This document shows, in pieces, positions 1 to 8,476 of a stretch of DNA of 64,000 nucleotides. The translations under genes were made by a program, and so were the position numbers. Each line of letters begins with the position of its first letter. The first letter of the stretch is position 1. Below the pieces are notes generated by a model. The model was given only the letters and a program-made list of their open reading frames with translations. It was not told the DNA's origin and made no database searches. The DNA comes from Parvibaculaceae bacterium (lineage in GTDB: Bacteria > Pseudomonadota > Alphaproteobacteria > Parvibaculales > Parvibaculaceae): assembly GCA_019636015.1 (NCBI GenBank), contig JAHBYJ010000001.1, forward strand, positions 1,302,001 through 1,366,000, given 5' to 3'.

Positions 1-1175
1 ACGGCGGCTGGAAGCGTGACCGACACGAAGCCCGGTCGCGGCCACGCGACCGCAACGGACAGAACGACGAAAACGGAGAAGCCGAATATCGCTGTGCCAC
101 TATAATCGCCCGCGAAAAGCAGCAGCGTGACGAAAGCGCCTGTCAGAGTCGAACTCGACAGCACGGCGGGGTCGTAGTCGCTCTCCGCAGAGGCGGCATT
201 GCTCCATCGCCAGATGAACTGGAAGGCGTATAGCGCAAGCAGATGGAGAGAGATCGCGATTTCGTCTCCGGGTCCCCAGAGCGCAACGAGCCAGATGAGA
301 GGCCAGATGGTGCTTGCCGCAATTGCCGCGAGATTGAGCCAGCGCCAACCGCGCAGTTCTGCGGTCGCAATGGCCGCGCCGATCACGAATGTGAGATAGA
401 AGAATAGCATCTCCGGTTGCGGCGTATCGCTCTCGATCAATGCCGGCGTGAGAACACTGCCGAGCAGGCCGACCGCGGCAAGGAAACTCGCATGTACTGC
501 GGAGAGAAAGATCGCCGTCAACGAAACCGCACCGAGCAGGACAAAGGCAACGCCCGGCCCGATCATCCCGTAAAGCGCATAGGCGGCGTAGATCGTGGCA
601 TAGCCTGCGATGCAGCCTGCTGCCGTCAGCACGGGCGGGATCGGCACCGCGCTGTTCTCGAGACGCAGCGGCAGGTCAGTCCGCCGCCGCAGAAGCTCGC
701 CCGCGCCGAGAAGGGCAGCCGCGAGAAGCAGGCCGAGGAAAATGCGCGTGCCCGGGCCGAAGAAACCCTGCTGCACGGAATATTGCACGAGAAACACCGC
801 GCCGAAGGCGAGCGCAACGCCGCCTACCCAGACCGTCCAGCGCGCGCCGAGCTTCTGTTCGAAACTCTGGCGCTGCGCGGCGTCAAATGTTTCCGTTGGT
901 CCGGCGGCGGGCCGCGGACCTGCGTTCCACCCTCTCGTGACTTGCGGCACGCTTGCAGCCGGAATGGCTGGCCGAGGGGCGCTCGCAGTTTCGGGGGATA
1001 CGTCTTCCGAAAATTCCGGAGTGGCGGTGTCGCTGGGCGGCGCAGGAGCGGCGAGATCGCCTTGCGCGTTGAGCAGGGCATCGACCTTCGCGGATAAATC
1101 GTCGATGCGGTGGGCGAGGCGGAAATAAAGCACCGCGCCCGCGCCGATAAGGGCAAGCACCAGAAATGTGGCCAT
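1..1175 (-). CDS. DUF2339-family polytopic membrane protein, 3' part cut by window edge
   Basis: The minus-strand frame is open from an ATG at 1175 to the left edge, giving 391 codons without a stop. The start is preceded by a GGGGGGAGAG ribosome site. The product begins with a membrane anchor (ATFLVLALIGAGAVLYF), then a short helix and a Pro/Ala-rich linker to about residue 95. The hallmark DUF2339 stretch follows (QKLGARWTVWVGGVALAFGA), and then repeated hydrophobic segments. DUF2339 proteins are large inner-membrane proteins of unknown function, often near 900 residues, so more than half should lie outside the window. Plus-strand frames over this stretch are Arg/Ala-rich and look like shadows. 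Confidence 0.85.
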   Translation of the reverse strand, partial: MATFLVLALIGAGAVLYFRLAHRIDDLSAKVDALLNAQGDLAAPAPPSDTATPEFSEDVSPETASAPRPAIPAASVPQVTRGWNAGPRPAAGPTETFDAAQRQSFEQKLGARWTVWVGGVALAFGAVFLVQYSVQQGFFGPGTRIFLGLLLAAALLGAGELLRRRTDLPLRLENSAVPIPPVLTAAGCIAGYATIYAAYALYGMIGPGVAFVLLGAVSLTAIFLSAVHASFLAAVGLLGSVLTPALIESDTPQPEMLFFYLTFVIGAAIATAELRGWRWLNLAAIAASTIWPLIWLVALWGPGDEIAISLHLLALYAFQFIWRWSNAASAESDYDPAVLSSSTLTGAFVTLLLFAGDYSGTAIFGFSVFVVLSVAVAWPRPGFVSVTLPAA

Positions 1176-1237
1176 CGTGATCTCTCCCCCCGATTGATCC
1201 GGAGCATAGGGGTAGAACGAGGATTCTGGAAAGCCTT

Positions 1238-2290
1238 CTAGCTGTTCGCCCGGCTGCGCGAGGGGGCGAGGCGGAGCCCCGGCGCGGGGCGCTCGTTCAG
1301 CACCTCGCGGCGGAAGCGGAATTGTTCGGCGGGCCGCCCCCCCGTCCGGGTGGACATGCGGCCCGTCCGCTCCACAAGCCCCGCATTCTCCACCAGCCGG
1401 CGGAAATTCTGCTTGTGGACATGAAGGCCGAGCAGCGCTTCCACCGTCTTCTGCAATTCGTAGAGCGTGAAGGCGGGCGGCATGAGTTCGAAGGCGACCG
1501 GGCGGTACTTGATCTTGGCGCGCAGCCGGCTCATGGCGGTTGCGAGAATGCGGCGATGGTCGAACTGCATGGGCCGGCCGAGCGGAGGCACATTCTGAGT
1601 GGCGAGCGCCAGCGCATTGGGACGTCCGTCCCGCGCCGCTTCCTGCAGCAGGCCGGCACTGTAGAGAAGTTCGTAGCGCTCCAGCGCCTTCTCGTCGTCC
1701 CATGCAACGCCATCGACACCGAAGCAGAGGCGCATCCGGTCGCGCCGCTTGCCGCGAGACAGCTCGTCGGGCGTTGCCTCTGCCTGCCGCGAGGCCCATT
1801 CGCGCAAGAGCGGCACGATCGCCTGATCGATGATCGGGGGCTTGCCGTCCCGCCAGTCTTCCCAGGGGAAATGGCGATACCAGTCGCTCCAGGATGCGCC
1901 CTGCAGCTCTTCGTCGTGCCCGCGGGTGAGCGCGAGATAGCCGACCGATACGACATGCTCTCCCGGCGTATCGGCTTCGAGCGAATGGCGCCCGCGATCG
2001 CCGAACGTGTAGAGCTGTTCGACATAGCCGAGTTCGAGATGCGTCTGCTCCTGCACCCAGGAGCGCAGGCCGATTTCAAGCGTGCGATGCTGCATCGGAT
2101 TGAACGGGCCGAAGGGCAGTGCGTCCCATCCGCCATCGTCTTCCGCCTCGTCATGCGGCACGATGAGGATTTTCGGCTCGTTCTCGGAAACGGTGACGAT
2201 CGCCGCATTGAGGCCGATGACGACGGCCTTGTCGGCGCGCATCGCCGCTTCGGCGGCAGACTGGACGGAATGCGTTGGACGCTTGCCCAT
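1238..2290 (-). CDS. NrtR-like regulator: Nudix-type domain plus winged helix
   Basis: This 350-residue protein has an N-terminal Nudix-like fold (VVIGLNAAIVTV near residue 24, then VEQLYTFGDRGRH near 100). The C-terminal winged helix (KQNFRRLVENAGLVERTG near 300) is typical of NrtR. NrtR proteins repress NAD-cofactor genes and sense ADP-ribose derivatives. The catalytic Nudix box is degenerate: the expected REL-EE-GL block reads RSWVQEQTHLELGYVEQ. A regulator without hydrolase activity is therefore inferred. The insert of about 150 residues between the two domains is longer than in classical NrtR. It starts 6 bp after the phosphatase gene stops, so it is the last gene of a three-gene unit. 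Its target is unknown. Confidence 0.75.
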   Translation of the reverse strand: MGKRPTHSVQSAAEAAMRADKAVVIGLNAAIVTVSENEPKILIVPHDEAEDDGGWDALPFGPFNPMQHRTLEIGLRSWVQEQTHLELGYVEQLYTFGDRGRHSLEADTPGEHVVSVGYLALTRGHDEELQGASWSDWYRHFPWEDWRDGKPPIIDQAIVPLLREWASRQAEATPDELSRGKRRDRMRLCFGVDGVAWDDEKALERYELLYSAGLLQEAARDGRPNALALATQNVPPLGRPMQFDHRRILATAMSRLRAKIKYRPVAFELMPPAFTLYELQKTVEALLGLHVHKQNFRRLVENAGLVERTGRMSTRTGGRPAEQFRFRREVLNERPAPGLRLAPSRSRANS

Positions 2291-2296
2291 GCGCCC

Positions 2297-2818
2297 TCAG
2301 TCTCGTTCGAAACGAAGCGGCAGGGAAAAGAGTTCGCCTTCCCAGCACGAACGGCCAGGCCCGAGCGCCTCTACGGCCGCCATCATGCGCCCGCCGCGGC
2401 CGAGCAGCGCATCGGCATGGCGCACCATCAGCTTGTTCGGATGGGCGTGGGAGCCACGCGCGCGCACCAGCCGCGCAATTTCTTCTTCGGGATGGTCTTC
2501 GTTGAGCGCGCACAACGTGATGAAGGCCGCCGCCGTCGACCGGCTGATCCCCGCCCAGCAATGAACGAGCAACGGGCTTTGCTGGTCCCAGTCCTGCACG
2601 AAGCGGATAAGGTCGGCGACATGACCCGCGCCCGGGGGCACAAGCGTGTCGATTTCCTCGGAAATGTCGTTCACGCCCAGGCGCAGGTGCCGTTCCCGTG
2701 CGATGCCCTCAGGCGTATCGATCATGGTCTCGGGATCGAGCAGGCTCACAAGATGCGAGGGCCGCACTTCGCGGATCGCGTCTTCAATCGCACTGAGGGG
2801 ACTTACATAGATCATCAT
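2297..2818 (-). CDS. cysteine-based tyrosine/dual-specificity phosphatase family protein
   Basis: The protein carries the phosphatase P-loop HCWAGISRS with nucleophile Cys87 and Arg93, i.e. H-C-x5-R. A 'SLLDPE' segment at about 25-30 and the region around 'HLRLGVNDISEE' resemble small bacterial protein-tyrosine phosphatases. Length is 173 residues from the ATG at 2818. An upstream extension to 2911 is rich in Arg and lacks domain character, so I prefer the MMIYVSPLS start, which has an AAGGCGA-like ribosome site. It sits between an HD hydrolase and an NrtR-like regulator. The substrate could be a protein phosphotyrosine or a small phosphorylated metabolite; the sequence does not decide. Confidence 0.85.
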   Translation of the reverse strand: MMIYVSPLSAIEDAIREVRPSHLVSLLDPETMIDTPEGIARERHLRLGVNDISEEIDTLVPPGAGHVADLIRFVQDWDQQSPLLVHCWAGISRSTAAAFITLCALNEDHPEEEIARLVRARGSHAHPNKLMVRHADALLGRGGRMMAAVEALGPGRSCWEGELFSLPLRFERD

Positions 2819-2917
2819 TCGCCTTGCTCGCGCCCGCCTGCATTCACACTGGAATCGACCATACCGCCTCAATAACACAGATTTGTGCAAAGGGGGCGGT
2901 AAGTCGAGCAAAAACGG

Positions 2918-3556
2918 TTACTTATCGTCGCGTAACGCGTCTGAAAGCTGATGAAAGCGGGCAAGGAAGCGTGCCTGCGCCTTCTTCGTGGAAAGCGGCT
3001 CGAGCCTGAAAGGCGTGAGCCCCCGGGGGCGCCCGAAAATCTCCGCCGCCTCCTCGTCCGAAAACCCGGCGATCTGCGTGGCCTCGAAAAAGGCGGATGC
3101 CCGGTCCGCCCGCTTGATGAGATCCTCGACCGATTGCGGCAGCTCGGCAGGCAGGCCGAAGCGCATATGGATCGCGGCGGCGAGCCTGTGCTCGAAGGCC
3201 TTGTAGTCGATGCCGAGCGCCGCCTTGAAAGGGCTGATCATGTCGCCGATTACATATTCGGGCGCGTCGTGCAGCAGCGCCGCGAGCCGCCACTTCACCG
3301 GCCAACCGGGCCTGAGCCGCGCGCAGATGTCGTCCACCAGCACGCAATGTTCGGCCACCGTGAAGGCATGATCGCCTTCGGTCTGGCCGTTCCAGCGAGC
3401 GACGCGGGCGAGCCCATGCGCGATATCTTCGATCTCCACATCGAGCGGCGAGGGATCGAGCAGGTCGAGCCGCCGCCCGCTCAGCATGCGCTGCCATGCG
3501 CGGGGCGGCGCAGGCGGTCTGGACGGACGGGCAGGGGTTTTCTTGCGCGTATTCAT
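2918..3556 (-). CDS. HD-domain phosphohydrolase (YfbR-like)
   Basis: This 212-residue protein has the HD-superfamily signature: His70 in AEHC, the HD pair His96-Asp97 in LLHDAPEYVIGD, and a distal Asp in the 'KRADRASAFFEA' helix. The 'IEDIAHGLARVARWNG' segment matches the YfbR-type 5'-nucleotidase group, which removes phosphate from deoxynucleoside monophosphates using a divalent metal. The first 20 residues are Pro/Arg-rich and probably disordered. It heads a minus-strand unit with the phosphatase (99 bp downstream) and the NrtR-like regulator, suggesting a joint role in nucleotide or NAD-derived phosphate metabolism (inference). It is transcribed away from the Lon-like gene. Confidence 0.85.
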   Translation of the reverse strand: MNTRKKTPARPSRPPAPPRAWQRMLSGRRLDLLDPSPLDVEIEDIAHGLARVARWNGQTEGDHAFTVAEHCVLVDDICARLRPGWPVKWRLAALLHDAPEYVIGDMISPFKAALGIDYKAFEHRLAAAIHMRFGLPAELPQSVEDLIKRADRASAFFEATQIAGFSDEEAAEIFGRPRGLTPFRLEPLSTKKAQARFLARFHQLSDALRDDK

Positions 3557-3740
3557 GGGAGAGGCAACTTACGGAGCTTCGCCTTTCCTGTCGATTGGGC
3601 ATCGCGGACGAGGCAAAGGCCTGCGCGGAACTGTCCGATTGCGGCGGAACCTCCGTTTTGACCATGATGGCCTGAGGGATATGCTGCTCTCGTCCCGGCC
3701 CAGGAACCGGAAGAAGCGCAAAGAGGCAAAAGCACAGCTA

Positions 3741-6269
3741 ATGGCGGTCGATCCCGTACCTTCGGATCTGCTCTATCGCGCCTGCGATACGAGCCAGTTC
3801 GGTTTCGAGACCACGGCGGAGCTCGATGATCACGCCGGGCTGATCGGACAGGAGCGCGTGCTTGAGGCGCTGCGCTTCGGCACCGGTATCCGCCGCCAGG
3901 GCTACAACATCTTTGTGCTCGGGCCCGATGGGGCCGGCAAGCACGAGGCCGTGCTGCACTTTCTCGCAGGCATTGCCATGCGCGAGCGCGCGCCTTCCGA
4001 TTGGGTCTATGTCAACAATTTCACGACACCGCACAAGCCGGTGGCGCTCGAGCTTGGCGCCGGCACAGGCCGCCAGCTCAAGGAGGGCATGGCCCGCGTG
4101 GTGGATGACCTGCGCGTCACAATCCCCTCGATCCTCGAAAGCGAGGAATATCAGAACCGCCGTCAGGCGATCGACGAGGAGCTTCAGGAACGACAGGAAC
4201 ACGCATTCGAGGAATTGCGCGTCAAGGCTGAAGCGGAAGATATCGCATTGCTGCGCACGCCGGCGGGATTCGCGCTCGCCCCCGTACGCGACGGCAATGT
4301 GCTGAAGCCCGACGAATTCAATCGCCTGCCTGACGATGAGCGCAAGAAAATCGAGGCGATCATCCAGTCGCTTCAGAAGGAGCTGGCCGACACGCTGGAG
4401 CATCTGCCGTCCTGGCAGAAGGAGCACCATCAGCAATTGCGCGCGCTCAACCGCGAAGTGGCCGAGCGTTCCGTCGAGCGCGCGATGCGTGACCTGCGTT
4501 CGCTCTTTGCGGGGCTGACGCCCGTCGTCAAATGGCTTGACGCTGTCATGGCCGATCTCGTCGAGAATATCGGCACTTTCGCAAGCGGCGGCGAGGACGC
4601 GCCGGAACAGGCTCGCATGATGGCCGCTATGCAGGCGCTGATGCAGGGGCGAGGCGGCGGCTTCGCGGCCGCAGATCCCTTCCGCCGCTACGAGGTCAAT
4701 GTCGTTGTCGACAACGGCAAGGAGGCGCGCGCCACCGGCACCACGAGCCGCCGCCCGCAGGACATCGCGGATGCCGGCGGCTATATCGGCGGCGGCTCGC
4801 CGATCCTTTATGAGGATCACCCGACCATGGCCAATCTGCTCGGCCGCATCGAGCATATCCCGCAGATGGGCGCGCTCGTCACAGACTTCATGCTCATCAA
4901 GCCGGGCGCGCTTCACCGCGCGAATGGCGGCTATCTCCTTATCGATGCGTTGAAGCTGCTGCGCGAGCCGCTCGCCTGGGACGCGCTGAAGCGCGCGATT
5001 CGCCGCCGCAAGATCGTCATCGAAAGTGCGGGCGAATATCTGAGCCTCGTCAGCACCGTCACGCTGGAACCGGATCCGGTGCCGCTCGACGTGAAGATCA
5101 TCCTGCTCGGCGATCGCTACCTCTATTACATGCTGAGCGAACTCGACCCCGATTTTGGCGAGCTCTTCAAGGTCGCCGCCGATTTCGAGGATGAGATAGA
5201 CCGCGAGGCGGAAAACGATCTTCTCTATGCGCGCCTCATCGCAGGCACATGCCGCGAGGAAAATCTTCTGCCCTTCGACCGCTCCGGCGTCGGCCGTATC
5301 ATCGAGCGCTCGTCGCGCCAGGCGGAGGATGCCGAAAAGCTCTCGACCGTCATGCGGCCGATTGTCGACCTGATGTGCGAGGCGGATCACATCGCCCGCA
5401 GTAACGGCGCGCTTGTGGTAACCGCGCAGCATGTCGACGAGGCGGTCGAGGCGCAGGTCGCCCGTGCCGACCGCTTGCGTGAGCGCAGCCTCGAAATGAT
5501 CACGCGCGACATCGTGATGATCGATACGGAGGGCGAGCGTACCGGCCAGGTGAACGGGCTCTCCGTTCTCTCCATGGGGTCCGTTTCCTTCGGCCGCCCG
5601 AGCCGCATCACGGCCCGCGTCCGGATGGGCCTCGGCAGCACCCGCGTCATCGATATCGAACGCGAAGTGATGCTCGGCGGGCCGATCCACACCAAGGGCG
5701 TGCTCATTCTCTCCGGTTACATTTCAGGCCAGTTCCTGCCGGAGATTCCACTTTCGATGAGCGCGAGTCTCGTCTTCGAACAGTCCTATGGCGGCGTCGA
5801 TGGCGACAGCGCCTCCTCCGCGGAGCTCTACGCGTTGATCTCCGCTCTCGCCGAGGCGCCGATTGCCCAAGGGCTCGCCGTCACGGGTTCCGTCAACCAG
5901 ATCGGCGAAGTGCAGGCGATAGGCGGCGTGAACGACAAGATCGAGGGCTTTTTCGATATCTGCATGCGCCGCGGCCTCACCGGCGAGCAGGGGGTCATCA
6001 TCCCGGCTTCGAATGTGAAACACCTCATGCTCCGACAGGATGTCGTCGATGCGGTGGAACGCGGCATGTTTGCGATTTATCCTGTGGAACATGTGGAGGA
6101 GGGCGTTGAATTGCTGATGGGCGCCCCGGCCGGCATTCGCGGCGCCGACGGACATTTCCCCCCGGGCTCCATCTATGCCCGCGCGGAAGAGCGTCTCGCC
6201 GCCTTCGCCGACAATCAGCGCCGCTTCGCGCAGCGCTCCGACGATACGAACAGCAGGAAGGGTGCGTGA
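3741..6269 (+). CDS. Lon-family AAA+ ATP-dependent protease (LonB-type architecture)
   Basis: An 842-residue protein. A Walker A loop GPDGAGKH lies at 61-68, followed by a long charged helical region (about 150-320). The C-terminal Lon peptidase domain has Ser690 (in GGVDGDSAS) and Lys733 (in GGVNDKIEG), a 43-residue spacing as in E. coli Lon. The catalytic dyad is therefore intact. It presumably degrades misfolded or regulatory proteins in the cytoplasm. I chose the ATG at 3741 (MAVDPVPSDLLYRACD) because homologues begin here; an in-frame ATG at 3681 would add 20 basic residues. Its stop overlaps the ATG of the next gene (TGATG), so translation with the following universal stress protein is coupled. 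Confidence 0.93.
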   Translation: MAVDPVPSDLLYRACDTSQFGFETTAELDDHAGLIGQERVLEALRFGTGIRRQGYNIFVLGPDGAGKHEAVLHFLAGIAMRERAPSDWVYVNNFTTPHKPVALELGAGTGRQLKEGMARVVDDLRVTIPSILESEEYQNRRQAIDEELQERQEHAFEELRVKAEAEDIALLRTPAGFALAPVRDGNVLKPDEFNRLPDDERKKIEAIIQSLQKELADTLEHLPSWQKEHHQQLRALNREVAERSVERAMRDLRSLFAGLTPVVKWLDAVMADLVENIGTFASGGEDAPEQARMMAAMQALMQGRGGGFAAADPFRRYEVNVVVDNGKEARATGTTSRRPQDIADAGGYIGGGSPILYEDHPTMANLLGRIEHIPQMGALVTDFMLIKPGALHRANGGYLLIDALKLLREPLAWDALKRAIRRRKIVIESAGEYLSLVSTVTLEPDPVPLDVKIILLGDRYLYYMLSELDPDFGELFKVAADFEDEIDREAENDLLYARLIAGTCREENLLPFDRSGVGRIIERSSRQAEDAEKLSTVMRPIVDLMCEADHIARSNGALVVTAQHVDEAVEAQVARADRLRERSLEMITRDIVMIDTEGERTGQVNGLSVLSMGSVSFGRPSRITARVRMGLGSTRVIDIEREVMLGGPIHTKGVLILSGYISGQFLPEIPLSMSASLVFEQSYGGVDGDSASSAELYALISALAEAPIAQGLAVTGSVNQIGEVQAIGGVNDKIEGFFDICMRRGLTGEQGVIIPASNVKHLMLRQDVVDAVERGMFAIYPVEHVEEGVELLMGAPAGIRGADGHFPPGSIYARAEERLAAFADNQRRFAQRSDDTNSRKGA

Positions 6270-7147
6270 TGGCCGCCGCCCGCAAACAGCCCGAGGAGAA
6301 CGGCGCGAAGCCGCAGACGCGGATCGTCGTCGGTCTCGACACGTCGGTCGTTGCCCGGGAGGCGCTGGCGCTGGCCGCGCGTCTGGCCTCTTCCGTCGAT
6401 GCGCGGCTGAAGGGCATTTTCGTCGAGGACGAGAATCTCTTGAACCTCGCCGATCTTCCCTTTGCGCGCGAAGTCTCCTTCTCCGGCGAAGTGCGCGATA
6501 TCGACCCCGCGCGCATGCTCCGCGCCATGAAGGCACAGGCGGAAAGTGCCCGGCGCATCCTCGCTCGCATTGCTGCCGAAGCGCAGATCGACTGGAGCTT
6601 CGATGTGCGGCGCGGCCGCCCGCTCCAGTCCCTCGCTCTTCATGCGGCGCGGGAAGACACGCTCGTCATTCGCCCGCAGTCAGGTGCGGCGCGCGAGGTG
6701 GGTCGCACGGTTCGTGCCGCCACGCGAGAAGTTCATGCCGATGTGCTGCTGGTGGCGCGGGGAGCGGGCGCGAAGGGTGCTCTCATGGCGCCAGCCATTC
6801 AGCAGGCCGGCCGGCCCGTCGCCCGTCCCGGCCGCCCGGTTGCCGCGCTGGATGATGGCTCAAGCCCGGGCGAAGCCTGTAGCGCCTTTGCCGAAACGCT
6901 GGCCGCCCGCATCGGCGCTCCTTTCACCCGTCTTTCGGCGCGGGGGCAGGCGCCCGCCGATCTTGCCGCAGCGGCGCGCGATGCAGGCATCGGAATTCTT
7001 GTCGTCAATGCGGACTGGTTCGGCGACGATGACGATGCCGCCCGGCTCTCCGCAGCGGCGGGATGTCCGGTATTGTTGCTCGGTAAGGAAAGAGCGCCCC
7101 TCGAAGCACTGAATGAAAGCCTGCTCACGGCCAAAAAAGGAGAATGA
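6269..7147 (+). CDS. universal stress protein family protein (tandem Usp-like)
   Basis: A 292-residue protein beginning with a Usp-like strand (RIVVGLDTSVVAREALALAARLA, about residues 18-40). This is the beta1/alpha1 element of the UspA fold. A second weaker alpha/beta unit follows from about residue 150 (FAETLAARIGAPFTRLSA). The ATP-loop G-x2-G-x9-G is not clearly preserved, so it may be of the non-nucleotide-binding type. The ATG at 6269 overlaps the protease stop and follows AGGAAGGG. Position between a Lon-type protease and a second Usp protein suggests a stress-adaptation operon. Confidence 0.8.
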   Translation: MAAARKQPEENGAKPQTRIVVGLDTSVVAREALALAARLASSVDARLKGIFVEDENLLNLADLPFAREVSFSGEVRDIDPARMLRAMKAQAESARRILARIAAEAQIDWSFDVRRGRPLQSLALHAAREDTLVIRPQSGAAREVGRTVRAATREVHADVLLVARGAGAKGALMAPAIQQAGRPVARPGRPVAALDDGSSPGEACSAFAETLAARIGAPFTRLSARGQAPADLAAAARDAGIGILVVNADWFGDDDDAARLSAAAGCPVLLLGKERAPLEALNESLLTAKKGE

Positions 7148-7151
7148 CCCC

Positions 7152-8012
7152 ATGTCCGTTCGCAAGATACTCGTGCCGCTTGCCGGCAGGCCGTCGGATG
7201 AGGAAGTGCTGGCAACGGCGCTCTCCGTTGCGCGTGAGTTCGAGGCGCAGCTCGTCGCGCTCTTCGCCCGCGCCGATCCGACCGAAGCGCTTCCCTATCT
7301 CGGCGATGGCGTGTCCGGCCAGGTGATCGAAGACCTGATGCAGGCCGCCCGCGAAGGCGCGAACGAGGCTGCGTCCCGCGTCCGCACCGCCCTTGCGAAA
7401 GCGGCATCGGCAGCAGGCGTGCCCGTCGCCGAAAATGGCGGCGAAGCCGCGCTCCCTTCGGTCCGCTTCATCGACGTGACCGGCCGCCGCGACGAGGTCG
7501 TCGCAAAACATAGCCGCCTGTCGGACCTCATCGTTTTCGGCGAAAGCACCACGGGCGTCGCCGGCGGCACAGCGCTTGAAGCCGCTATGATGACGGCGGA
7601 TCGCCCCGTTCTCATTGCGCCGAAGAAGGCGATGTCACCGGTTGGCGGCTCCGTCTGCATCGGCTGGGACGACAGCGCAGAAGCGGCGAGTGCCGTTCAC
7701 GCCGCCATCCCGTTCCTTGAGCGCGCGAAAAAAGTCACCATCCTTGGTATTGGCGGCAAGGAGCTTGATCCAGGCCCCGGCTCCACGCTCGCCGATTTCC
7801 TCGCGCTTCACGGCGTTGTGGCCGACGTTTACCTTGTCGATGCCGCAGGCCGCGCAGCCGGCGAAGTGCTGCTCGAACATGCCGAGAAGTCGAAAGCCGA
7901 TCTTCTCGTCATGGGCGGCTATGGGCATAGCCGCCTCGTCGAATTCCTCTTTGGCGGCGCGACGCAGCATGTCCGCTCGCACGCCACCATCCCCGTACTT
8001 ATGGCTCATTGA
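7152..8012 (+). CDS. universal stress protein, two Usp domains
   Basis: This 286-residue protein contains two UspA-like units. The first is VRKILVPLAGRPSDEEVLATAL at the N-terminus. The second, near residue 155, begins SVCIGWDDSAEAASAV. The C-terminal unit keeps a recognisable nucleotide loop, DLLVMGGYGHSRLVEFLFGG (G-x2-G-x8-G-like), followed by the usual end ATIPVLMAH. The ATG at 7152 has an AAAAAAGGAG ribosome site; an in-frame upstream start at 7113 would run through the preceding gene's last codons. It is 4 bp after the previous Usp gene and is the third gene of the protease/Usp operon. Confidence 0.9.
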   Translation: MSVRKILVPLAGRPSDEEVLATALSVAREFEAQLVALFARADPTEALPYLGDGVSGQVIEDLMQAAREGANEAASRVRTALAKAASAAGVPVAENGGEAALPSVRFIDVTGRRDEVVAKHSRLSDLIVFGESTTGVAGGTALEAAMMTADRPVLIAPKKAMSPVGGSVCIGWDDSAEAASAVHAAIPFLERAKKVTILGIGGKELDPGPGSTLADFLALHGVVADVYLVDAAGRAAGEVLLEHAEKSKADLLVMGGYGHSRLVEFLFGGATQHVRSHATIPVLMAH

Positions 8013-8029
8013 AGAAAGACGAAACGTCC

Positions 8030-8401
8030 ATGACCCTCTACCACGTCCACATGACGCTCGCCCGCACCGAGGAGCATCCGAACGGCTCCAGCGCGCATGG
8101 CTATGACATCGTGCTGCCGCTCGACGCCGCGATGAAGCTCGACCCCGATGCCTGGAAGGCTCACGCGAAGGAGTGCACCGTTCGGCGCTTCTGGCAGGGC
8201 GAGTCTGACCAGAAGGGCCTGCTTCGTCATATCGGCCGCGGCTGGGTGATCGATTATGACGCGACGACACCGGAAGGCGACGAGCCCTTCTTCAAGCTCG
8301 ATCGTCACGAGTTCAAGGCGGGCGAGTATCTTTCGGTGCGCGAACAGGATGGCGAGATGCAGACCTTCCGCGTCGTCACCGTGGAACCGCTGAAGAGGTA
8401 G
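8030..8401 (+). CDS. small conserved protein of unknown function in the Lon/Usp operon
   Basis: A 123-residue soluble protein (start MTLYHVHMTLARTEEHPNGS) with no signal peptide or membrane segment. Aromatic and acidic residues are frequent, including a central GWVIDYDATTPEGDEPFFKL motif. I do not recognise a family with certainty. It follows the second Usp gene by 17 bp on the same strand and ends at the strong hairpin at 8424, so it is probably the last gene of the Lon-Usp-Usp transcript. The alternative TTG at 8009 overlaps the Usp stop and adds seven residues. Confidence 0.75.
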   Translation: MTLYHVHMTLARTEEHPNGSSAHGYDIVLPLDAAMKLDPDAWKAHAKECTVRRFWQGESDQKGLLRHIGRGWVIDYDATTPEGDEPFFKLDRHEFKAGEYLSVREQDGEMQTFRVVTVEPLKR

Positions 8402-8423
8402 GAATCTCGTTTCGGAAACAGCT

Positions 8424-8450
8424 ATGGCCGGGGTTCGACCCCGGCCATTT
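8424..8450. terminator. hairpin between convergent genes
   Basis: A perfect 11-bp stem (ATGGCCGGGGT / ACCCCGGCCAT) with a TCG loop at 8424-8448 is followed by TTT. It lies between the end of the Lon/Usp operon (8401) and the end of the minus-strand ketosynthase (8477). The T-run is short on both sides, so efficiency as an intrinsic terminator is uncertain. Confidence 0.6.
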
Positions 8451-8476
8451 GCATTCCTGCCTGAGCGAGGGCGCCG

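Noticed and set aside
417..1128. Plus-strand open frames of 170-226 codons at the left edge
   Set aside because: Arg/Gly-rich composition typical of a shadow; the minus-strand frame here encodes a clear DUF2339 membrane protein.
1322..2875. 517-codon plus-strand frame
   Set aside because: Runs antisense through both the NrtR-like and phosphatase genes, whose domains are clear; no motif in the plus frame.
3738..5690. 650-codon minus-strand frame
   Set aside because: Antisense to the Lon-type protease with its intact Ser-Lys dyad; His/Arg/Asp-rich shadow.
8424..8450. GGGTTCGACCCC resembling a tRNA T-arm
   Set aside because: It is the tip of an 11-bp perfect hairpin; no acceptor, D or anticodon arms are around it.
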